Shown piece after piece: positions 56,956 through 64,000 of a DNA stretch of 64,000 nucleotides. Source of the stretch: Zygnema circumcarinatum (lineage: Eukaryota > Streptophyta > Zygnematophyceae > Zygnematales > Zygnemataceae); contig CM074811.1 in NCBI GenBank assembly GCA_037447605.1, positions 2,775,904 to 2,839,903 of the forward strand, read 5' to 3'. A model generated the notes under the pieces. It searched no databases. It had not been told where the DNA came from and worked only from the letters and a program-made list of their open reading frames with translations. The translations under genes and the position numbers were made by a program. Position 1 is the first letter of the stretch. Every line of letters starts with the position of its first letter.

Positions 56956-57864
56956 GAATGCTGATATGAACAACACAATTCATCCCAGTCGTATCACACC
57001 TGATTCAGGCCCACATAAGGGACCGACGTCCAGCCTCAGTCTAGTCTAGCCTAGTCTAGCCCAGTCTAGCCTGATTCGGGGAGGGGGTCAGGGAGAAGTC
57101 CTCGGTCACGTCACAACTACGCATGGAACACTTTAGTTCATAGTCCAGTTCCGTTTCCAGTCGTCCAAAGCTAAAACTATGCCATCGCTTGCTCACATAG
57201 GAAACCCAGATCACCGTCCGTACAGAAATTCGTACACCACTACATCCGTGGATTCGTACGCCCTGCCGCCCTGCCTGGCCCTTCCGCTCTACCTGGCCCT
57301 GCCGCCCTGGCTGGCCCTGCCGTCCTGTCGCGTTCGCAGTTGCAACCGTACGTCTTCCACGCCGCTGTCCCTTTCTGCGCGCACGATGACCGTTCGTACA
57401 GATTCGTACGGACACCCCTGGCCTCGATTTCCTGCCGTCCATTTCACCGCCCTTGCCGCCGGCCGCCGCCCTTTGTCGGCGCCGGCCGGGTCTCTGCTAT
57501 CCGTACGGTACCGTACCGTAAAAATTACCGTTTTCGTACGATCTGGTCCCGACTCCTGACTCTTGACTGCCGGCGTTCTTTGTCCGTACGATTCTTCGTA
57601 TGATTGTTTGCGATTTGTTCGTACGATTCTTTGTACGATTTTAAAACACAAATTGGCACATGGAGTTTCGGGCCTCCATTTTTAAGTTGGTAATGCTAAG
57701 CGATAGTTCCGTTCGCAGTAGAACTGTCTGGTCCTTCTGTTCCGTCAGGGAGGGAGGGAAGTCCCTCTGGATGTTCCCTTTGCCGTCCTGCCCGTAAATT
57801 TCGCGTTCAGGGCAGAAAAAAATGATGGCAGCCAATGGGATTCGAGTCTCGGACCGGGCAGGCG

Positions 57865-57870
57865 TATAAA
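57865..57870 (+). promoter_or_regulatory. Probable TATA box of GMD
   Basis: TATAAA in the context GGCGTATAAACGG, 110 bp upstream of the GMD start codon. It is followed by a CT-rich stretch (about 57890-57960) typical of a 5' untranslated leader. Confidence 0.55.
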
Positions 57871-57979
57871 CGGTCCAAGGCTCCGTCGCTTTCCTTTCGT
57901 CGTCTCCTCTCTCACTCTCCTTCCTCTACCAAACTCTTCCTCCCTCGCCCTCTCTCTTACCGAACTCCTGGCAGCAGCC

Positions 57980-60147
57980 ATGGCGGAAGCTCCCTTGAAG
58001 AAGGCCCTGATCAGCGGCGTGACCGGGCAGGACGGGTCCTACCTGACGGAGCTCCTGCTCAGCAAGGGCTACGAGGTGCACGGCATCATCCGGCGGTCGT
58101 CCAACTTCAACACGCAGCGCCTGGACCACATCTACAAGGACCCGCACGTCTCCACCGCCAAGCTCAAGCTCCACTATGGCGATCTGCTCGACTCCTCCGC
58201 CCTCCGCAAGTGGATCGACAAGATTGAGCCAGACGAAGTGTACAACTTAGGCGCGCAGTCTCACGTCGGAGTCTCCTTTGAGAACCCTGAGTTCACTGCA
58301 GATGTGGTGGGCACAGGCGCCCTCCGCCTGCTTGAAGCGGTGCGCACGCATATTGACCACACAGGGCGCAAGGTGAGGTATTACCAGGCCGGCTCCTCGG
58401 AGATGTATGGCGCCACGCCGCCCCCTCAGGACGAGAACACGCTCTTCCACCCGCGCTCGCCCTACGCAGTGGCGAAGGTGGCGGCGCATTGGTACACTGT
58501 GAACTACCGCGAGGCCTACGGCATGTTCTGCTGCAACGGGATCCTCTTCAACCACGAGTCGCCAAGGCGAGGAGAGAATTTTGTGACCAGGAAGATCACA
58601 CGCGCGCTTGGAAGGATTAAAGTTGGGCTGCAAAAGAAGCTGTATCTCGGGAACTTAAAGGCTTCTCGTGATTGGGGTTTCGCAGGCGACTATGTCGAGG
58701 TGAGGCGCTTTCACTGGATTTGTACTATGCTACCGGCTAATAATAGCTGTGGTTTCTTAGCAATGGTGTTTCTTAATTGAGGCCTGCTGGATCCGAATTG
58801 ACTTGCCATGCAGATCCCTTTCTTTGCTTAATTTCTGTCTCGGCTGGTAAGTTGTGATTTCTGAAGAATTCAGCTTCTAGCTTGAGATCAGCTGGATCTG
58901 CTTGCAATGGACGAAGGCGGCCTTAGATCTGCTGTCAATGTCGAAAGATTGCGATATTCTTTTCAATTGGGTTTGCTTAAGCGTCGATTCCTCGATTTAG
59001 TGTGGCTGCATTAGATCTGATCTGATTTCTATCATACAGGCTTTGTCGCAGTTAATTGATCTTTTGTTTTCTCTTGTTTGCTTGCTTCTGTTGTATTTCG
59101 CCTATGTTCAATTGGTACAATGTGGCTGCAGTAACTAACACTAACAGTCAATTTGTCAGAATTCAGTACTTGCCTAACATTTACAAAAAAATATTTTTTA
59201 GTAACTTACAAGTTCTCATGGTGTGTCTAATATGTCAGGGCTGTCTTATTTTTTTTTGGTCGGTGTTGGATCTGATGCAGACACCTGCATTCGTACACTG
59301 CACTAGCTTGAGGTCCCTGGATTTGTTGTTTCTGTTTTGCGCTTTTTTCTTGCTGAAAGTTTCTGGCTCTCACTTATGTTCAGTGTGCTTCAAGTGTCTG
59401 ATTGGTATTCTTACTCTCGGTGTTTGATCTTGACAAGGTGTACTGTTTACATTTTAATCTGACTTAGGCTAGGTTTTCGCTTTACAGAAGGAAAAAATGC
59501 TTTCTTGATTGAGTAACCAGTAATTGAGAGTGCGTTTATCAGTTTTGTTTCAATACGTCATAAGTTCTAAATTATTTTTTATTGTTCGATTGGATGATCA
59601 TGTGGCTATAACTCGCCAAGGTTGATGAGGTTTGCTTCAGCATCAACTTGCAATGTGTGCTTTTCAAGTTTGAGCATGGTGTGGCTGTTTCTTAGCCAAT
59701 ATTCGAAATTCCTCTTGACCTAACCTGTGAGAATGCGATGAAAAGAATGGTCCGGAACGGCTGCAGATGAATAGAATGGGCTCTGAGTGGTCCCTTGTGC
59801 ATGTGCGTGTACAGGGCATGTGGATGATGCTGCAGCAGGATGAGCCCGACGACTATGTGCTCGCCACAGAGGACTCACATACAGTGGAGGAGTTCTTGAT
59901 CGAGTCTTTTGGCTATCTTGGCCTTGACTGGAAGGAGCATGTGGAAGTGGACCCGCGCTACTTCAGGCCTTCCGAGGTCGACAACCTCCGGGGCTCCGCT
60001 GCCAAGGCCAAGGCTAAGCTGGGCTGGGAGCCCAAAGTGAGCTTCAAGCAGCTGGTGGCTATGATGGTGGACTCGGATCTGGAGAGGGCCAAGAGGGAGA
60101 AGACCCTGGTGGATGCAGGATACCTTGACCACAACGCCCAACCCTAG
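57980..60147 (+). CDS. GMD: GDP-mannose 4,6-dehydratase
   Basis: Exon 1 is 57980-58699 and exon 2 is 59815-60147. They join in phase 0 ([19 protein letters not shown]) to give 350 aa, slightly shorter than usual plant GMD. The protein is an extended short-chain dehydrogenase/reductase. It has the NADP-binding [10 protein letters not shown] near residue 15, [22 protein letters not shown] with the catalytic Ser/Thr-Glu region, the YAVAK active site Tyr/Lys and [20 protein letters not shown]. The enzyme converts GDP-mannose to GDP-4-keto-6-deoxymannose, the first step to GDP-fucose for cell-wall polysaccharides and glycans. It acts in the cytosol. The 1,115-nt intron has GAG|GTGAGG and GTACAG|GGC borders. 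A Met frame at 59767 reads through the acceptor but lacks homology before it. The ATG lies in a CAGCCATGG context. Confidence 0.96.
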
Positions 60148-62962
60148 ATGTGTGGGGCATTTATGTGATTTTATTTTTTCGGAGGGGGGGGGAGGGGCGG
60201 GGAGCCTCTTGAAAATTTGTAAAAACCGGCCTGTTGTTTATTTGCTGCCTGGCATATCGCTATTTATAGGTAGTCCTGCGCGTTAACAGTGCACTTCTGT
60301 GGGGCCCAGGTGAAGTGTCACAGTCGCAAGTGCAGAATGCGTTGAGGTTCTGGTTTTTTTAGTAGAAGGGGGTCGACCATGATTTGGAGTCCATGTCTGC
60401 AGACTGTCACCGTAAGCAGTGATCTGTACCGTTTTGGGATTCAGGAATTCATTTTAACTAGTATGTGTACCTTGGAAGTCAATAGCATTGCTTTCCACTC
60501 TGTTCAGAGTCTCGTTTTACGTGGAGGAAACCTACGGGGAATTGATTTACCTGCTTCCTTGTGCGTGGATCTGCATAGGAGTTGTCTACTGTATCTGTTT
60601 ATCAATGAAGAGGTGGAATGTGTGGAGAAATCGAGCCACAGTGGAGGAGAGGTCGAGTAAGAGGCAGTGAAAGTGGGAGGGGGCGAGAGGATGCAATTGA
60701 CCGGAGAGTGGGAAGTGGGGGGTGGGGGGGAGGGAGGGGAGGGGAGGGAGGGGGGAGATTCCAGTTGATGGATAAGTGGGGAGTGGGAGAGAAGAATTGG
60801 AGAGAGTGATAGAGGGAGGAACGTAGATGGAGTTCCTAGTAATATCGGATAGGATTGCCTCAAGGAGCAGAAGGGACAGGACGTGAGAGAAAACATTGAG
60901 GGAGCGATTGGCATTGAGGAGGCGGGAAGAGATGAGAGAGTAAAGTGAGAGAGTGAGGGTACTAGCCTGCTGTAGTGAGAGAAAGAACCGAGTATTGGGA
61001 TTCGAGATTGCAGTGAGAGAGTAAGCTGAGGCTGAGAAGGTTGATTGTAGGAGGGAAGGAAATGCAAAGGTAAAGTAGAGCGAGGGGGCGAGGATGTGGT
61101 CCAATAGGAGACAGTGCGGGAGAGGGGGACGGAGAGCGAGAGGGGAAGGCGAGGGAGAGGCAGAGAAAGAGGGAGTGGAAACATAGCAGTAGCGGTGACG
61201 GTCGTACAGCAAGTAGGAGTTTGAGAAATTGAGAGTGAGAGAAGTGGGAGAGCGGTAGTGGAGTGAGAGAAATCGGGAGTGGGGCGGGAGGGGCTGAGGA
61301 GTTGAGGAGGGCGAGAATCGAAGTGAACGAAATTGTCTGACGGTAGTGATTGTATTGGAGAGAGTGCGAGCTGGCGTTGAGGCTTCTGGGAAGCGTGCTT
61401 GGAGGTTTATGGCTTGATGGTAGACTGACTGAGACGGATATTTGCTAGTTCAACCAACAATAATATTAACATTAAAGAAGAAAGTACTTCCAAAATTGTG
61501 CAGAAATTAACGCTCTGCTGCCCTTCTGATCAAATATCCCTTTCATGCAAAGGGAAAAGTCTGAAACTCTAATCTCAAAATGCCTGGAAAGAACACGTTC
61601 TTCACAATAGGGCAGGTCAGACTTAAAACATGGTAAAATCGATCTCGTAGGCCTGCCGCTCATGAGAAAAAAATTGAATTTCATTTGGTTGTGATGGGAA
61701 CGATAATTTAATTTTCGCCTTTGACAATCAAGTTTCCTCGCTGCTCGCAAATCTCCTGTTGCAGTTGTCCTGCCCATCACTTCAAAATCACACCTTGTTA
61801 TCATGGTGTTGCCGCATTAACGTTTCTTAAAATTTGAAGGGGGAATTTTCTGCATGGCTTTCACTCCACTCCTATTTCTGACAGAGGTGGCAAATAAAGC
61901 TCTGAAAGGTCGACCAAACGATGACAAACGATGATTGCCAGACGTTTGGTAATTTCCAAACCTGCAGATGCCCCACACACTAGGCAGCTGCAGGCATTGA
62001 AACCCTGTGCTTGACGCGGAGCAGGGGAAGGGGGCTGCTGCAGGAGGTTTTTAGGTTTTCTCCTCTTTCTTTGTACGGACAGGAGATTATCTCCCCATAG
62101 ATGTGCGCCTCTTCACAATATCAAAAAAAAGTACGATGCAGACTATGACAATGCAGACTATGACAATCCTCTTCATCAACGAAGATCATGAAGTGCAGTT
62201 ATTATCACTCCTTCCAGGTGAGGGAGGGGGAGGTGGGGACGGCTGAGGAGAGGGAGAGGGGAAGGGGAGAGGGGGGGCAGCAAAACTTCACGAGCATGGC
62301 AAAGACCGCTTTGAGGGCAATAAACAGAAGCAAAACCATGCAAGCGTGGGAGAGTCAACCATACACCACAACACGACAAACCTTTATTGAAAATACTCGC
62401 CATCAGAGTTCAAAAAGGCGAACAGAGAACAATACAGGAACAAGGGAAAACAGTACAAAGGAGGAACAAAACTTAAGGTAACGAAATGAGACCAAGCCAC
62501 GCTACACCGCATAAAACAAAACACACCAAACAACACTACAACGCAAGACTGGAGGGGGAGGGGGGAGGGGGGGAGGGGGAGAGGGGGAGAGAGGGAGGGG
62601 GAGGGGGAGGGGGCAGGAGGGAGTCGTTGAGGAAATTAAGGATGCATGATTATTCCCAGCGACCACATTGCACAGGCATATTGAAAAGTGTCTTTTCCGG
62701 AACACCCGGAAGTCTCTAATCTACAATAAACAATAAAAACATAACAGACTGAAAGACTCTGTACCTGTCCATATGATTCGTCCGCCTGCGCCTCATTAAG
62801 CTGGATGCCACCGCCCTTCCGTCTAATTGCATTAAACTATACAAAATAGATTGTCCCAAAGTGCCAAAGGGCCATCTCGAAAGACCCTTGTGCATGAGAA
62901 AGAGTGAAACCAACAACTACTTACGTGCAGATCAGCCAGAAACCGAATCTCCCTCTGCAGCC
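60148..62962. other. Convergent intergenic region with long purine-rich DNA
   Basis: No supported gene. It holds the GMD 3' UTR, a G-rich run at 60180-60200, and the purine tract at about 60650-61330. From 61440 to 62170 it is ordinary AT-balanced DNA with no coding signal. A second G/A-rich block lies at 62550-62615. The 3' UTR of the minus-strand gene ends near 62960. Confidence 0.5.
60650..61330. repeat. Purine-rich (GA) tract
   Basis: About 680 bases dominated by G and A on the plus strand, with many GAGAGAG, GGGAG and AGTGAGAGAG units, including GGGGTGGGGGGGAGGGAGGG near 60719. Open frames across it are Ser/Leu/Pro low complexity on the minus strand and are not genes. Confidence 0.8.
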
Positions 62963-63992
62963 CTACACGGGGGGAGGTGGGCCCGGGGGAGGCATGCCGG
63001 TGGGGACGTTGGAGCCTGGAGGGTAAGCGTAAACAGGACGCTGGCTCCTCTGCAGATTAGGGCAAAAACATTAAAAAAAACAAGACAAAGTAAAGTTAAG
63101 TTAATGAAGAGCTTTTCATAGTTTCACGATGGGACGTTCTGCATGCGTTGGGTAAAGAACTCCCTGCTCTATGCTCCGCGATGCTGCCCCTGCATACCAA
63201 CTCTTGATCGACAACCACACTGAAAAATACTTGAAAACCAAACATGGGGAGGGGCAAGGAGGGTGGGTGGGCGCAGGGAGGGAAGGTCCTACATCGTGAA
63301 ATTCCGGAATGCAGCAGATGACGAAAGCGAGGGGCCAAAAGAAGAGGATGGCGAGAATGACAAGCAGCCAGCCTGTTATGTTAAGGGTATCGCACATGCA
63401 GCATCCCGCCTGCATTGCCGCAACCCTCACACCACGTGATAAGAAACAGCGCTCTGACGCTAGGGGTGCAGAGAAGGAGGAAGATAGAGGGAAAAGGGGA
63501 GGGAGAGAGAGGAGATTATAAATAGGCAAGGAGGACGACAAATTCATTCCACGCGACCCCTATGACCCTGAGACTCCATCGACCATTACAAACGTGACTG
63601 AAACTGCAACATAACTGTAGCGGGACCCACACGGAACGCAGGGCTTCAAAACGACGAACAGACCTGCGGCTCCTCCAGTTGATACGCCACAATGACCTGT
63701 CCAGGCATGGGAGGGATGAGGGGAGGCTTCATTTCGATCCCCGGGATCGCACTGGCTACAGGGTGGGGGGGTCCATAGCCAGGCGGCGGGGGAGGGGGGT
63801 AGCCAGCACCAGGGGGGGGGTAGCCGACACCAGGGGGCGGGGGATAGCCAGGGGGCGGGGGATAGCCAGGGGGGGGGGGGGGAGGGTAGCCAGCACCAGG
63901 GGGAGGGGGATAGCCGGCACCAGGAGGAGGGTAGCCAGCACCGGGGGGAGGGGGATACGGATAGGGAGCAGCGCTGCTTCCCATCTCCACGT
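62963..63992 (-). CDS. Pro/Tyr-rich (XYPPX-type) small membrane protein, possibly 5' incomplete
   Basis: Exons on the minus strand: 63992-63664 (preceded by an acceptor CTTGCAG, so an upstream exon probably lies outside), a middle exon ending at 63293 and starting between about 63470 and 63400, and 63049-62963. The first exon encodes MEMGSSAAPYPYPPPPGAGY followed by about eight GYPPP-type repeats, then IEMKPPLIPPMPGQVIVAYQ. The second has a Cys cluster (QAGCCMCD) and one hydrophobic helix (WLLVILAILFFWPLAFVICC). The third gives RSQRPVYAYPPGSNVPTGMP and a PPPPV end. YPPP repeats in plants often bind WW or ESCRT-type partners or coat membranes, but I do not recognise a named family. The middle exon start is not settled. 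Confidence 0.7.
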
Positions 63993-64000
63993 CTGCAAGG

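Larger units (their letters stand above)
56237..57979. promoter_or_regulatory. Intergenic region between CABIN1 and GMD
   Basis: No gene seen. It contains the CABIN1 3' UTR, a short G run near 56560, a reversed fragment of the dispersed repeat (56845-56955), a TCTAGCC/TCTAGTC tandem repeat at about 57040-57070, a tandem CTGGCCCTGCCGCC-type repeat at 57260-57330, and many CGTACG motifs between 57215 and 57640. The GMD promoter is at its right end. Confidence 0.5.

Noticed and set aside
59767-59814. Separate gene starting with ATG at 59767
   Set aside because: The frame simply reads through the acceptor of GMD exon 2; homology begins exactly at 59815.
60504-61212. Two minus-strand frames of over 200 codons
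   Set aside because: Low-complexity Ser/Leu/Pro from the purine-rich tract, with no domain or splice support.
1-64000. Bacterial or organellar origin, mobile-element genes, tRNA or rRNA genes
   Set aside because: Intron-rich genes of eukaryotic families throughout; no transposase, integrase, tRNA cloverleaf or rRNA signature was recognised.

Overview
The window is nuclear DNA from a green-lineage (streptophyte) eukaryote. Genes are split by GT-AG introns, some of them long. The products are a mitochondrial complex I LYR subunit with a plant-type C-terminus, a plastid-type uroporphyrinogen-III synthase, the meiotic protein ZYP1, plant-type CABIN1 and GDP-mannose 4,6-dehydratase, and a plant-style LRR protein whose repeats each sit on their own 72-nt exon. 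I saw no bacterial operons, CRISPR arrays, rRNA or tRNA genes. An EHD/sarcalumenin-like dynamin-family GTPase and the abundance of simple repeats fit an early-diverging streptophyte (charophyte alga or seedless plant) better than a flowering plant, but the species cannot be fixed from the sequence.

Layout: a Gfo/Idh/MocA oxidoreductase (minus, 3' half beyond the left edge) diverges from a HemD-like gene (plus). NDUFA6 (minus) diverges from the dynamin-like GTPase (plus, 6.9-11.8 kb). ZYP1 (minus, 12.6-20.2 kb) diverges from TELO2 (plus, 21.2-28.3 kb). From 28.3 to 32 kb lies repeat-rich DNA with a truncated copy of part of the CABIN1 gene. A secreted LRR/Cys-rich/Pro-rich protein gene (minus) fills 32-36.4 kb. 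A 4 kb repeat-rich gap precedes the very large CABIN1 gene (plus, 40.6-56.2 kb). GMD (plus, 58.0-60.1 kb), a purine-rich gap and a Pro/Tyr-rich single-pass membrane protein gene (minus, running off the right edge) finish the window.

The genes are unrelated housekeeping, meiotic and chromatin functions, as expected for a eukaryotic locus. They share only promoter regions in head-to-head pairs (Gfo/HemD, NDUFA6/GTPase, ZYP1/TELO2). I placed exon borders by reading splice signals and checking that phases join. For CABIN1 (17 exons, 10,317 coding nt, 3,438 aa) and the LRR gene (17 exons, 531 aa) every junction keeps frame. The most interesting structures are: the LRR exon array with a ~597-bp higher-order duplication; a recent 0.8-kb partial duplication of CABIN1; a dispersed repeat family with a telomere-like insertion in one copy; and broken reading frames at the 5' end of an otherwise intact GTPase gene.
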